A DNA stretch of 64,000 nt from Tetracentron sinense (GCA_015143295.1 CM026563.1:3658001-3722000); one strand, 5' to 3'; numbered from the stretch's first letter, positions 1 through 12,704 are shown. Notes: a model not told the origin generated them from the letters alone. Numbers and translations are program-made.

Positions 1-560
1 ATGAAGTAGATACTTTCTCAGAGAGCCCCTTTTATTGGTCATGGGGACTGATCTGGGATTCTGTACAATTTATGTTTATGGAGCTGGATGGGTTCATATC
101 TTCGGTGTGAGGCTTTTTTTCCCCGACTTTATTGAAAGTTATATTAAAAAAAAACTGCTCAGAAAAATTATTTACCGACTGGTGCTTTCCAAGTAGGCAA
201 TATATTGTGAAATATAGATATGTATAACTGTCGTGAATTGATTAATAAAGGGAAAACTAGAATAGATCAATCATCTTTTGAATTGGTGCTCCAACTCCAA
301 TTCCCTTTCAGGGGTTTTGTTAAAACTACACACAATTACATACATTTATGGGGAACTTTCCTTCTTATGTTTTATAAGTTAAAATTGTAAAAGCTTCTTT
401 AAGGTTTAACTGTTCAGCTTCCCCATTGGACGAATCTCTAATCTCTGAGTTCTCTGAAGTATCATGTTGAATTGCTAGTAGTGTTTCATACTTCAATTTG
501 ATGGAAAGTTCTTAGTCTTGTTTAGCTCGTCAAATCTATTTGATGAGATTGATTTTGCAG

Positions 561-663
561 CTGTTGCATAAAAGCACTTTCCGTTGCCAAAATCAACCCA
601 AAACTCAGCAACATTTCCACCAAATCAACATCCTCAGCAGCTGGTGGTGAAACTGGAAAGTGA
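561..663 (+). CDS. possible last coding exon of an unidentified gene
   Basis: A pyrimidine-rich stretch ending TTTTGCAG at 560 is followed by an open frame. Read with the first base completing a split codon, it gives about 33 codons (CCIKALSVAKINPKLSNIST, then a Ser/Ala/Gly-rich tail ending GETGK) and a TGA at 661-663. The Lys/Ser-rich C-terminal look and clean acceptor suggest a terminal exon of a + strand gene that begins left of the window. I do not recognise the protein, and no further exon is convincing in 1-540. It could be chance. Confidence 0.3.
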
Positions 664-1627
664 TTCCTGTAATTCTTTGATCATTTTTGGATAGAGGATA
701 TCCACAATGGTTCTCTGACTCATGCTCCATCTTGTCCCCTATTGATATCCGTAATTCCTTTCTTTTGTAGTCGTGTTCCAAGTATCCAATTGTAGAAGCC
801 TTACCATTACCTTTTTGTACATATCAGACGCTTGTTTATGGTGAGAGTGAGGCTTCAGGTGAATCAGGTCTGCCTACTCTGCACTCTGCATACTTTTGGT
901 TGGGAGAAACAAAGATTGGAAAATCGCATTACCGGAGAATGATCTAAATTAGAAGGAGCAAATGGCTAACGACAGCATAATCTATGGTCGTTCATAAGAG
1001 ACCCATCCATTGGTTTAGTTGCAATTCGATTCCTTATAGCCCAAAGATCACACATTGATTTGCCTTTTTACACTGCGGGTAAGAGTATTTGAAGTCTGGG
1101 CATGAGAGACAGCTGAATTTAGAAAGACCCTATGGTCTGGTGTGCGAATGTCTGCATATAAAGAGGATGGAAGGTTCTTTCTTTGGCTTGTGTTTTCACT
1201 AGTCAGGATCGTTGGCCGGAGAAATGAAGTTGATTGTGATCCAGAGCTGTAAGCTCACAAGGAATCCCCAAAGAACACAACTTTTCGAAAGGAGGGTAAT
1301 CAACCTGAAAGGCAAACAATACCATATCACCACAAACATCAACATTATCTGCATCCAAATCTCAGCAAGCCATCTAAACTGGCACAAACCTTAAACTGAT
1401 AAGCAGCCGGAACCCTTGCAGAAGCAGCAGAGATCTCATCGCAGGCATCCCCAGTATCAATTCCTTTTTTTTCTCTCTCCGTCAATATATTCATCTCCGA
1501 GCGCATATTAGAGGGTCTCCACTCTCCATCTTAACAAAGCAAAAAAAAAAAAAACAGGCGCGTTATCAGATTGTGGCGCATATAGCCCTCTTCAGTGACC
1601 GTTGCTTCCCTGTGTTATTTGAATTTG
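664..1627. other. intergenic, no gene seen
   Basis: Between the possible exon end and the PPR promoter. Short overlapping open frames at 1199-1394 occur on both strands but show no coding character. An A-run lies near 1540-1555. Nothing else is supported. Confidence 0.4.
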
Positions 1628-1850
1628 AAAAATAATCACCTCCTCGGTCAGTGACGCGAGGAAGGGTGTCTTGGCTCCCATTTTCTTGCCACGTGTCTTT
1701 TTTAAAACCTCTCTTTAACTGTGGTTAAGATTCACTCACCCTTGGGTTTCACCCATCTACCCTTAGTTTTAGAAAAATAAAATTTAAAAATTTTTAACAC
1801 CAGGGTTAAAAAAAAAGTAACCTGAATTAATGGCAGTTGAAAGGGGGCAG
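1628..1850 (+). repeat. dispersed fold-back-type repeat, copy upstream of the PPR gene
   Basis: It carries the family core seen elsewhere in the window: CCACGTGTC, then a T-rich stretch, CTTTAACTGTGGTTAAGATTCA, a CCCTTGGGTTTCACCCATC-like block and a TTAGAAAAATAAA tail. The start AATAATCACCTCCTCGGTCA matches the copies at 63.33 and 63.64 kb. It lies about 110 bp upstream of the PPR start, so it may contribute promoter or leader sequence. Confidence 0.6.
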
Positions 1851-1964
1851 CTTTTCTTTTCTCTTGGACTCATTTTGATACTATAATTACTATTTTACCC
1901 TTTTGCATGCTCATTCTCATTCTCATGATCCATCCATCATCACTCATCCCTCTAAAACAAACAA

Positions 1965-4850
1965 ATGCAAGGAATTTTGAGGTCCATGCATAAGCATAAG
2001 ACATTCTGTTCATGGCATCAACCGCAATCTCTTGCAGAGAAGCTTTCTCTGCTTTCCATGGAGGGCCGCCTTGACGAGGCTATCCGTATCCTCCACCACC
2101 CCCCAGACCCCACCATTCTCCAATTAACTTCAGAAACGTACCTCCCACTTATCCGTTCTTGCATCAAATTCAAAGCCTTTGCCCAAGGCAGACAGATCCA
2201 TAAACATATTATCGAAAGCAAGATCAAACCTAACGTAATTCTTCTGAACAATCTAATGATGTTGTACTCCAAATGTGGGAATCTGGACCTCACCCTCCAA
2301 GTATTTGAGGGAATGACTGAGAGAAACTTGTTCTCTTGGACAGCAATAATTGGGGCTTATTCCAACAGTGATGATACAGCTAAAGCCTTTGATTTTTATG
2401 TAAAAATGATTGTTTCTGGAATCAGAGCTGATCATTTCCTTTATCCTTTGGTTCTCAAGTCCTGTGCCGGGGTGAAGGCGTTAAGAAGAGGCCGAAGGAT
2501 ACATGCCGATGTTTTAAGAAGTGGGTTTCAGTGGGATTTGGTTGTATTGAATTCTCTTATAGACATGTATGCAAAATGCGAAAATATGGGGGACGCCGAA
2601 AGAGCTTTTGTTGAATTGGGAGTGAGAGATATTTTTACCTGGACTACAATGCTGGTAGGTTACGTTCGGACAGGCCATGGTCTAGAAGCATTGAAACTTT
2701 TTAGAGAAATGTTGCATTCTGAAGTAAGACCTAGCTCTACTACTTTAATGGGGATTTTGCCCCTCTTTTCTGATTTGGGTTGTTTGAAACTGGCGAAACA
2801 GATTCATGGGTTTGTAACTGTAAGCGGGTCTCAGTATGATAAATGTGTTGGGACTGCCCTTGTGGACATGTATTCCAACTGTGGTGGTTTGGGGTTTGGT
2901 CGTCTCATCTTTGAAAGAGTTGTGGAGAGGGATGAAGTATGTTGGAACGCTATGATCAAAAGCTATCTTCAAATGGATCTCTTTGATGATGCAGTGGAAT
3001 TGCTAAGGCGGATGCACATAGATGGCATAAACCCAACAAAATCAACCTGGGATTGCATTATTCCACACTATCTCCGAAGCAAAGTGTCCACTCGAAGTGT
3101 GCTCGGCCTGATTAAACAATTAGAACGTGCAGGTATTCCCTGTCCATTATCTGGTACATTATTAGATCAGATATGTGAACATGTAGAAGACATCCAACAG
3201 GTAAAGGAACTCCACTTGTACATGAGAAGAGGTGGGTATATCTCAGATAGCGCCATGGCTTCTAGCCTTGTAGACATGTACTCAAAATTTGAAGATCTAG
3301 AAACTGCTCGAGAAATTTTTGATTGCGTCAGTGCAAAGGAACTTGATTGTTGGAACTCTATGATTACATGCTATGCTTCCAATGGGTATTCCGATAAAGC
3401 ATTAGAACTTCTCGATTCAATGAGAAAGAGTGGGATTGAACCCAATGTACTCAGCTGGAACACTGTAGTTTCTGGATATGTTGATGTTGGTGATTTTGAG
3501 GCTGCTTTAGAGGTGTTTTCCAGAATGAAGTGGATGAATCAAAAACCTAACCCAGCAAGCTATGATATTATTCTTCCAGTGATCGGAAGTTTTACTAATT
3601 CAATGATGGGGAAGCAGTTACACTGCATATTTTTCAGAAACGAATGTGAAATGAGCAAATTTGTATGCACGACCTTCATTAACATGTATGGCAACTGTGG
3701 AGACGTAGCTTATGCCATTAAGCTCTTTGAGTCAATGGATCACAATGACTTAGTATCGTGGAATGCCATCATCTCATGTCTCGCAAAGAATTCATTTCTC
3801 AATGAGGCTTCAAGAGCCTTCCATGAAATGAAAATGGCAGGGGTGGCAGGCAATATAATTACTTGGACTACGCTGGTATCGGGTTATGCACAAAACGGGC
3901 AAGTCAATGAAAGTCTAAAGCATTTCCGAGAACTTCAATTGGAGGGACTAAGACCCAATTCCATCACCATCACCAGCATCCTTCCAGCATGTGCACAGTC
4001 AGCTATTTTATCCCATGGAAAAGCCATTCATGGTTACATCATAAGAAGTGGAGTTGGCTATAAAGATCTATTCGTCGGGAATTCCCTCATAGACATGTTT
4101 GTTAAATGTGGATGCATGGATTATGCAGAGAAGGTGTTTAGGAGACTGCTCCAAAAAGACATTGTTTCATGGAACACAATGATTCAAGGATATGTGATTC
4201 ACGGGAAAGGTGAAGCTTCTCTCATCTTCTTCAATCAGATGCTGGCTGAAGGGTTGCACCCCGATAGCGTCACTTTCGTAGGGTTTCTTTCTGCATGTAG
4301 TCATGTTGGGATGGTTGATGAAGGATGGAAATATTTCAATAGCATGGATTCGACGTACGGGATTACTCCTAGTGCGAAGCACTATGTGTGCATGGTTGAT
4401 CTCCTTGGGCGCGGAGGCCACTTTGAGGATGTTAGAAATTTCATTGTTCAGATGCCATTACAACCAAGTGTGAGCCTTTGGGGTGCTCTTTTTTCTGCCT
4501 GCAAGACCCATGGAAATTTGGAGATGGCTGAGTATGCGGCAGACCATCTCATAGAACTACAGCCTGAGAAACCATGGAATTATGTGGAGTTATCGACAAT
4601 GTATGTTATGGCAGGGAGATGGAACGATGCTGATCATGTCAGGAAGATGATGGTTGATCGTGGAGTCAGGAGGTTGCATGGGTGTAGTTGGATCGAGGTC
4701 AGGAACCGTGTTTTTTCTTTTACTCTAGAGGATTCAAACCAGAACATCATGGAGGAAATAAACAGAACATTGCTAGATTTGTGGGCTGCAATGATCGAAG
4801 AAGGGTATATCCCCGAGACAAACACAGACAGTTTCACATACAGTGGGTGA
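1965..4850 (+). CDS. pentatricopeptide repeat protein, PLS class, E/E+ type
   Basis: A single uninterrupted frame of 961 codons, as usual for plant PPR genes. Most of the protein is tandem PPR motifs of the P, L and S types, with signatures such as LVDMYSNCGG, SWNAIISCLAKN and VTFVGFLSACSHVGMVDEG. From about residue 834 (SLWGALFSACKTHGNLEMAE) an E domain follows, then an E+-like tail (GCSWIEVRNRVFSF to EEGYIP). There is no DYW deaminase domain, so if it edits RNA it would need a partner in trans. Such proteins bind single-stranded RNA in mitochondria or plastids. The basic N-terminus, without acidic residues for about 23 positions, fits an organellar presequence, but the organelle is not decided. 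The ATG at 1965 starts the longest frame; Met8 is an alternative. The exact orthologue is not recognised. Confidence 0.93.
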   Translation: MQGILRSMHKHKTFCSWHQPQSLAEKLSLLSMEGRLDEAIRILHHPPDPTILQLTSETYLPLIRSCIKFKAFAQGRQIHKHIIESKIKPNVILLNNLMMLYSKCGNLDLTLQVFEGMTERNLFSWTAIIGAYSNSDDTAKAFDFYVKMIVSGIRADHFLYPLVLKSCAGVKALRRGRRIHADVLRSGFQWDLVVLNSLIDMYAKCENMGDAERAFVELGVRDIFTWTTMLVGYVRTGHGLEALKLFREMLHSEVRPSSTTLMGILPLFSDLGCLKLAKQIHGFVTVSGSQYDKCVGTALVDMYSNCGGLGFGRLIFERVVERDEVCWNAMIKSYLQMDLFDDAVELLRRMHIDGINPTKSTWDCIIPHYLRSKVSTRSVLGLIKQLERAGIPCPLSGTLLDQICEHVEDIQQVKELHLYMRRGGYISDSAMASSLVDMYSKFEDLETAREIFDCVSAKELDCWNSMITCYASNGYSDKALELLDSMRKSGIEPNVLSWNTVVSGYVDVGDFEAALEVFSRMKWMNQKPNPASYDIILPVIGSFTNSMMGKQLHCIFFRNECEMSKFVCTTFINMYGNCGDVAYAIKLFESMDHNDLVSWNAIISCLAKNSFLNEASRAFHEMKMAGVAGNIITWTTLVSGYAQNGQVNESLKHFRELQLEGLRPNSITITSILPACAQSAILSHGKAIHGYIIRSGVGYKDLFVGNSLIDMFVKCGCMDYAEKVFRRLLQKDIVSWNTMIQGYVIHGKGEASLIFFNQMLAEGLHPDSVTFVGFLSACSHVGMVDEGWKYFNSMDSTYGITPSAKHYVCMVDLLGRGGHFEDVRNFIVQMPLQPSVSLWGALFSACKTHGNLEMAEYAADHLIELQPEKPWNYVELSTMYVMAGRWNDADHVRKMMVDRGVRRLHGCSWIEVRNRVFSFTLEDSNQNIMEEINRTLLDLWAAMIEEGYIPETNTDSFTYSG

Positions 4851-5754
4851 AAATAGTCATACATGAAGTAGAATGACATAGGAGGCAAAAGATGGCGAAT
4901 TTGACATGAAGTGGGTGGAATGCACAAGACAAAATTCCGGTCTGAGATTGATTGGGCTGTTCAGTTTGAAGATACAAAGCTGCAGAGCTTGTGTGTGAAC
5001 AGTTGTGAAGCAATAAACAGTTTTGAGGAAGTCCAAAATGTAACTGTAAAAATGTGAGTGTGTGTGTGAGAGAGAGAGAGAGATTGTTTTTCAATGAAGT
5101 TGTGTGAACATTATTCTTTCCAAGATGACTATGAAAATAATTTTATACACAAATCTCTTTCAAAAATTATTCACCCAATTTAGAACAATGGAATATCGTA
5201 TGGAGTCCTTAGTAGACAGGATTTATGGGATTATCTTCTGGTGAATACTTTCGCGAATGTAGTATGTGTGAAACTGTTAGATTTGTGCAACAAGGGCCTT
5301 GATTGTTATCAAGACATAATTCAGGAGTTGGTAGGCATCATCCGAGAGGCCTAGTGCCCTAAAAGAAGCACGGATGCATCTTTTGCTCTTCGTTCTATGA
5401 ACGTGCGGCAGGTGGGTACCCTTGAAACAGAGAGAACCTGACTAGTATCTTTCCAGAGGTTGAAGACTTCTAATGTATGTTGAAGAACAGAGATAGAATC
5501 TGATATTCGAACTTCTGATTTATTGAGGTGCAGCCTGTAGAAAGTGTGCTACTGATTGAATGAAACGACACTGGAGGGGGATATTTCACCATTTCCCTGG
5601 AGATATACCAAAAGAAAAAGAAAAAATGAAGATCACCAGTGCCCCTTCTCATCCTCAATTGGATAGCGTGTGCCCTTGAAGCCAACAACCCTTTGTATCT
5701 GCCTATAACCCACAAACCAGGCACCACATGTTCTCCAGTTGCTTCAGTGGCAGA
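4851..5754. other. PPR 3' flank, no gene seen
   Basis: Contains a short TG/GA-rich simple repeat near 5055-5085 and otherwise unremarkable AT-rich sequence. It probably includes the PPR 3' UTR. The open frames on either strand are short and have no family resemblance. Confidence 0.4.
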
Positions 5755-6268
5755 TAGGGGTGGTTATTAAACAAAATGTTCGTGAACTACTCGGGCTCAG
5801 CTCGTTAAAAGCTCAAGTATCGTTTGTTTATTTAGTAGACGAGCCGAACTTGAACACTGTTTTTGAACTCGTTTAGTAAACGAGCCGAGCTTTAACACAC
5901 CCTTGCTCGGCTCAATAAAAACTCAGTTCGATTATATTTACATATTAACCTACTAAAATATTTAAAATTTACTTATTTCATTTACATATTAAAATTAAGT
6001 ATATGTATTATATACTAGTAAAGATTAATAGTATATAATGTTATCTTATATGATAAGAATACCATTTATATAATTATAATCTTAAAATAAAATTTACCCG
6101 TGATTTCTTTGCCGATGATAATAAAGTGAATTTTTTACCTAATATAAATAGCTATATCCAATAAAACAAGCTGGTCGTGAACTACTCGAGCTCGGCTAGT
6201 AAAGCTCGAGCTCGTCTAATAAACGAACAAGTTTGAACACACCACTACTCAGCTCGAGATCACCCCTA
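5755..6268. mobile_element. hAT-type MITE, 514 bp
   Basis: Both flanks carry a perfect 8-bp direct repeat, GTGGCAGA (5747-5754 and 6269-6276). The element begins TAGGGGTGGTTATT and ends GAGATCACCCCTA, so the termini are inverted (TAGGGGTG). Subterminal GCTCGAGCTCG-like motifs recur at both ends, and the middle is AT-rich with no coding capacity. An 8-bp duplication with YAGGG-type ends is characteristic of hAT elements. It sits between the PPR gene and the HAKAI 3' end. Confidence 0.85.
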
Positions 6269-6647
6269 GTGGCAGACCAAGAAGACCAGACCCTTTGATC
6301 TCCCCAATCTTGCCTATTAAGAGAATCTGACATGTAATAGTAGAGCATCAAATCAAAATATACAAATAGAACCAATCCCATCTTTTTATTTTGGTATTTG
6401 AACCAATCCCACATTGGAAACCAAAATCAACATACTTATGTTCCAATCAAGAACGCAATTTATACTCAAAAAACACGGCGGGAATGAGAGAATACATATG
6501 TCGAAGTAGCAATCAGGAAAGTGCGGCTACCACTGCAACAAAAAGTTGGCAGCCTTTCTAGTACTGGCCACTACCGAGGCCATCGCAGTTCTCATTTTGC
6601 CACCCACAGCTCTGTCCATCCCGACCCATAACACCAGAATAGGAGAA

Positions 6648-9600
6648 CTACCCCTGCTTGAGTTGTGCAAGGTGAGGTGGAGGGGGTGGGAGTGGCAAAG
6701 GCTGTGGTGCCAATACACCCTTGATATCCTTGTGATCCATAGGACTACCACCATGCAGTGGTTCAAACCCCTTATTAGCAAAAGGTGGAGGATTCAAATG
6801 CAAACCTCCTGGTGTTGGTCCATAATCCCCTTGAAAGAATGCACTTCTCCCTTGAGAATCTGATGGGTTTGTGAAACCATCTGCAATTATTTGGCCACCT
6901 GGTGGAGGTTCGAAAGGCACACCTGTAACTCCCATATTCCAGGGCCGAGGATAACTGTCTGGGTAATTCACAGGCCCTGCAGGACCCGGTGGAAAACCCA
7001 ATAATGATCCCTGTTCTCCTCCGAATTCTGATGCCAGGTCCGGTCGTGCCCTCTCATAATGAGCATTGTAGAACGGTTGGGCTCCCTCAGCCAGAAATGG
7101 AGGATAGCTGAATAATGGAGGAGGAGTCGGCCCTTGATTTGCATTAACAGGTACCACAAAATTAGGTGGCTGATGGGAATGCAGAGGTGGGTAGTCAGGG
7201 AATGGAGGCTCGGATAGAGTCCCTTGCTGCTTGTCTGGAAACTGGTCATAATCTCGCCGATTATGCGGACTCTGCATGTAAAAGCTCTGTTGGTGATGGA
7301 AGCGATTGTGTGGCCCTAGCCTGTCAAAACCTTGGGGTGGATTGTTAGCGGGCTGCGGCTCTGATGTATGGTTTTGCATTCGGCCATAGAATGGTGGTGG
7401 CTTTGGCTGTATAATTGGATTGAGAGGTGGTTGTTCTCTAGGTTGCTGGCGGTGAGCTTTGTCTTCAAGGTCATTGGACTGATAGCTGGGTGAAAAGACG
7501 GGCCTCAGTGGAGCATGGACAGTGGAATCTGCTGCCGAAGATTGTTTAGCATGTGGATCTGTACTAAAGGGCCTTATCACATTGAAAGCCTCTGACTCGT
7601 TGCCATCTTCTCTCTCTATATTGAGTTGAAGAAGGTCAGCATGGGTCTCATGAATATGAGATTCGAACTCAGTCCTCTTTAGAAAGGACTTGAGACAGTG
7701 GGGGGCTGCACAGATGAAGATTCCCTCCATCATTTTAATGGTCTGAATCTTCTGAATGCGCTCATCGCAACTGCGGCAGACAAAATATGAGAAACAACCA
7801 CTTAGCTGATTCATTTAATCTTTCTAGAGTGCAGAAAAGAAACTACAATCAACTTCTTGTAGATCCGCTTTATAATAGAAGGAGAGCTTCAACCGAATTC
7901 AGAATAATAGCCTTCCTTGCTCAAAGTAATGTAAATTCTACAAAGGTATACAATGACAGCTTTATTTGGTCAGTAAGTGTGTACAAGCTTAAAATCAGTT
8001 TATAAGAGTATATACGGATTACGAACACAAAACTATAGTTTTCTTGCAGCTTCTTTGGTTCAACAATCTGATTTTCCAATACCAATAATAATTCACAGTT
8101 TTAAAATATTTTATCATACAGTTAGATAGTTTGGTTCTAATTTTGTTATTGTGTTGTTTTTTTAGACACATGCCTCGTTTTAGATCATGTAGGATGGTAA
8201 CTTCTGAGCAAGTTTCTGTAATTGCTTCGTATCAAAAACTTCCTATTTATAATGTGTGAATTTAGTCCCATGACAAGCCTTCTGAGAAAAACTCAAAACG
8301 CTTATAAAGATCGACTTTAGTTGAAGCTAGCAGAAAGGTATGCTTTGGTTTTATATAAATCATAACCCATAACTTCTTTGCATTTTCCAGATTTGTATGC
8401 ATTTAGACTACTCGGCTGAAACCCAGATACAGCAGCGTAAACACAACCTTCCATGGTTTAAACATAAACCAACTGCCCTGACCTCAGGTAACTGCATCCA
8501 GACATATTTGTTTCACATGGCATGCATATGCACATACATGTGTCCATACATATAGGAAATAGGTCGCTTAGCCGTGATGTTTAGGTCCCAGAATAGTAAT
8601 TAAACAAGGACAAAGTCAGTTAAACTGCCAAAACTGGGAAGTGGTCCCTTAGCAGGTCAAATCCACTTAAGAAATCCCCAAGACAATATTTGTGACTACT
8701 TAGAATTTAGAACCTATGACCACAAGGCAGAGTGTGGAAATGTTATGTTTGCCTTGCGGAACCTGAAAATCAATATAGGACACCTCTTCCTATATGCATG
8801 TATGCGTACTTAATATAAATATGTGTGAATGACAGTCATAGAGTGAGAGACCACCCAAGAGTGATCCCAACTGAAGTTAGAATGATTGAACTTGTGCCCG
8901 AAGACCAAAGAGAGCATATCCCATCATGGTATGAAGCATTGCCATGAGATGACAAAAACTATAACTCTAGAAACTTTCATTTAAAACTGGACCCTAGAAA
9001 ACATCTATCAAGACTCAAGAGCCAGTGAAATGCAAAAGTCAAAAGATTGCATACAAAACCTAGCAATAAAAAACAATTGCAAAAACACATTTATATCTGA
9101 AGGAAGGATTTCAAAATAAAAGCTTTCACTTAAATAAATATATATAGATGGATAAAAAAAAAGGCATTAAAATAATGGAGAAGAAAGTTGGCAATTATAT
9201 TGGGAGCATATATAGATCAAATATAGCCTTACAGATAGCAACTAGAATCACTCCTAGCACAGTCCAGGCAGAAGGCATGCTCACAAGGGCTCTGCAAGAA
9301 CATACGCTTGTTACTTAAAAAAATCGAAATAAAGCAAGGTTTCTAGGGGTTGCAAAAACGAAGATCAATATATTTGAGACTAAAATGACTGAGCAAAGAG
9401 CAACACATCCATCATACGTATATATAAGGGTATTCATAAAAACCACACTTAATCAGGGGTGGGAGATGTATGGGTAAAACCAAAGGAACCAATGAGTGGG
9501 AAAAAAGAAACTAAAGAATGAATCAGCAAGTTGTCAAACAACAAATGACAATTGATTAAACAAACTACAGCTAGTCGGAAATTGTTATTTACACCTATAG

Positions 9601-11549
9601 TACTAAATATATCACTTAGTTAGATTGGCAATGTGGATATTACTGGCACTGACACCGTTGTGTATTGGAAAGCAAATTTGAAGCGCTACGTCAACGAAAG
9701 GGAAGGAAGAAATTACTTGTAAAGTGGTAAATATTTTGAAGTGAACCGATACAAAAAAAAGTAATATACGCCCCTGAGCTTGTCACCCACTTATTCCAAA
9801 ATAATAAGGTCCATTTTTCATGATCAATGTTAAAAATGCACTTGCAAAACTTTAGCCATCTCGAAGGAGTATGCACGATGGCCTCACGATGTGAAATTCA
9901 AGGTTTATGAACTCGAATTTGAAAAATAAAAAAACTCGAATCTGAACTCTGAATTCAAGTAAACTCAAGATGCCAAAGCAAGGACTGAACCACTGGCTTA
10001 AAAATTTAACCTGAGGTCATCACCACCAGGACAAGGACCCATTCCCAAGGTGGCCAGGCCTTAACCAGAATCTTCTATAAATATTTGTGGGATTACAAAA
10101 AGATTTATTTCATTGCTTCTCTAGCTCTATGTATCTTCCTTTCTAATGGTTTCCCCTGTGAAGATCGATGTACTGTATGATTAGCTTTTATGCTTTGTTT
10201 GGTTAGCAAGATAGGAAAACCATTGTTGCATGGAAGCTATGTACAGGGTTAAAAGCTCGCTTCCCAGGAAACTCGTTTCCAGACTCGCTTGTTAGACAAA
10301 TTCGCTTCCTAGGAAGCTCACTTTCATCACATCTCATTTAGTAGTCAAAGAGAGCAGTATGTGTGAAGTGATTGGGTAGAACACTGTGTACAGCCTAGGT
10401 TGTAGACTATAAGCAAGTATCGTCGGTTTGGAACCTCAGACACTTACTTTTCCACAAAAAATTACATGTAAAATAAAATCAAAGGGATAGCTACCCATAA
10501 TAAAATAATAGGGATGAGAAGCCTATATCTCATTTCTCGCTTCCTCTTTCCTAGGTTTTTTTGAGTCTCGCTTCCTGCTTATCGCTTTCGCTTTGTTTCT
10601 TGTTTTCGTTTCTCACTTTGGTAACTATGAGGAAAACAAAATGAAAAAATAAAAAACATTTTTTGCTACCAAACTCAAAATGCTTTTTTTTTTTTTTTTC
10701 CTTTCTTGCATTTTTCCTTGACCAAATAGAGCCTTGCTTTAGCCAAGAATCAAGCCCAAGGGTGCTGATACTGTTTTCCAAGTGATTCATTCGCATAAAT
10801 GGTCTTTACTGTGACAAATTGATGACTTTCATGATTCTGTTCGAATCTTGGCTGCAGCAAGATTCAATAAAAGTGAATTCCAATAAGTGCTACAATTCCA
10901 GCAGTACAAAATAGCATAGAACCGACACTTTTAGAATCAATGGATATGCAAGGAATCACTATGCCTATGGCTAAGGTATGCATGACAAACCACATTAACC
11001 AAACTCCAAGGCCCAATTTAACAACAAAATCCCAAATCCCACACAAAATAGCATAAAAGCACTAAGCAAACACACCGTTCTAATTCAAAACTAACATTAC
11101 AATCACAATTGAGTTCGTTAGACTTGGCGGAAATTCCTCAGAATCAAATTTTTTTTTCCCAGGAACAGGAAATACGTATTAAGGTAAAAGAGGGATTTAA
11201 AACAACATCATTTTGCTACCAGGAACTTAATCTTGAATTGATGAATATCGTAAAGAACGTAAAGGGGGAGAGAAGAAAGAGGAGAAACCAGGCGTCCGTA
11301 GATGGAGATGGGGAAATCACAGCGGACACAGAAGTGGACACGCTCACCAAGCTGGCGACGCGATCTACGGCCAACGGTCTTGATGAGAGTAGCAACGGTT
11401 GCGGAACCGAGGCTCTTGGCCACAGGGAGATCTGCAAGGATTAGGTGCTCCGGACAAGCCACTGTCACCGTCTCCGCCGGTAACTGTAAGCCTTTCGTCC
11501 CTCCCGCGCCTTCTGAAGATAAACCCTTGCTCAGTCGAATCTGAATCAT
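6648..11549 (-). CDS. HAKAI: HAKAI-type RING E3 ubiquitin ligase (m6A writer subunit), 3 coding exons
   Basis: Coding exons on the minus strand are 11549-11289, 9291-9233 and 7770-6648, giving 480 aa. All junctions are GT-AG and in phase. The N-terminal part (residues 1-87) includes VTVACPEHLILADLPVAK and GRRSRRQLGERVHFCVRCDF. Exon 2 is only 59 nt and supplies the RING core SPCEHAFCLDCARSDSSCYL. Exon 3 begins CDERIQKIQTIKMMEG and has a C2H2-like segment (CAAPHCLKSF through HIHETH), then a long Pro/Gly/Gln-rich tail. This matches Arabidopsis HAKAI, an interactor of the MTA/MTB/FIP37/VIR N6-adenosine mRNA methylation complex. Methionine 11549 matches the family N-terminus. Intron 1 is about 2.0 kb and intron 2 about 1.46 kb. 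UCP lies upstream on the same strand. Confidence 0.93.
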
Positions 11550-12704
11550 CTTCTTCCGATTCTTGTTCCCGAAATTATAAAGTCCATAATTATCGTTTTG
11601 TTGTGTGAGAACATTTATCTAAAGCGTCCGAAAGGCGTTTGATTAGGTGATTGAATAAGTTTAAATAGACAAGCACAAGATCCTAGCCGTCCAATTCACC
11701 CGCCAACATTCTTTAGTGTAAATTTTAATGGTCTAGATTGAAAATCAATTATTATTTTTTATTTTTTGGTAGGTAATATCAAACATTACAACCCTACACA
11801 TAGAAGAAAGCTTATGTCGTTTGGTCAAGAAAACATTTTCTAGTGTAAACCAGTTCAAACTTCAAATTAGCAACACGAATTCCAGTCCCTCTTGTTGCTA
11901 ATGCCACCCCTTTGTTGCGCCATTTTCTGAAAAGGAATACTTTAATATCTCAAGCAAAGCAAGCAAGCAATCCCCTATTCCAAGGGGTGTGTAAACTGTA
12001 CCATGAATTGGCCCTCTCATGAAGTTATACACATCGTATAAGCTAGGGAGTGTGATACCCATTGATTTATTAGAAATTTAGTACAATCAATTAAAAGATG
12101 AAAAAAATTGTCGGGATAATTTCCATTTCTAAAAGGGGGCAAAGCACAACCTAGATGATCTCTAATGCATATCCAATGATCATAACCATTCAGTATTTAC
12201 ATTAAAAATATGTCAATTGGACCAGGCAATAGGGGCTCATCAAAGAGAAGTCTCATTCTCCCTTCCTGTGTACCAAACAGCATACCTAATGTTGGAGTTT
12301 CAACATTGTTAATGTCCCACAGTACATTAGCTTATCTCATTTTTCAAAGCCTTGTGTATATATGTATATGGTTGAACCTGCAAGATTGAGCAATTTTTTT
12401 TTACAGATTTGGCTCCTTGAAGCTCAAAGAGAAAATGATGATTCCTTGACAAAAAGAGGAAAGGTGCTTGTATTCCCACACGGGGAATTGGAAAATGATG
12501 ATGCATTGAACAAATTGAGTTCGTGAAAATTTTCGGATTGTTTCCATCAAAGGCCTTCTTATCAATGAAGAAAATGAGTAAAAACTATAGCAGAGGGGGC
12601 TATTATTTATCTCTAAACAATTTCTGACGGTTGAAGAGGCAATCCCCAAGCAAAACCCGTTCATTGTCTACCTGCTCGCTAATCCTCTGCGGGAAAGTAT
12701 AATT
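11550..12704. other. HAKAI promoter and UCP 3' flank
   Basis: This is the tandem spacer between the UCP stop (12705) and the HAKAI start. It should contain the HAKAI 5' UTR and promoter and the UCP 3' UTR. No further gene and no recognisable transposon ends were found. Confidence 0.5.

Noticed and set aside
6648-7814. HAKAI read as a single-exon 388-aa protein starting at 7814
   Set aside because: The first 15 codons lie in intron 2. A CAG acceptor at 7771 and the RING exons at 9233-9291 and 11289-11549 give the family sequence in phase.
11109-11608. Three + strand frames opposite HAKAI exon 1
   Set aside because: They are antisense shadows of the GC-richer HAKAI coding sequence.
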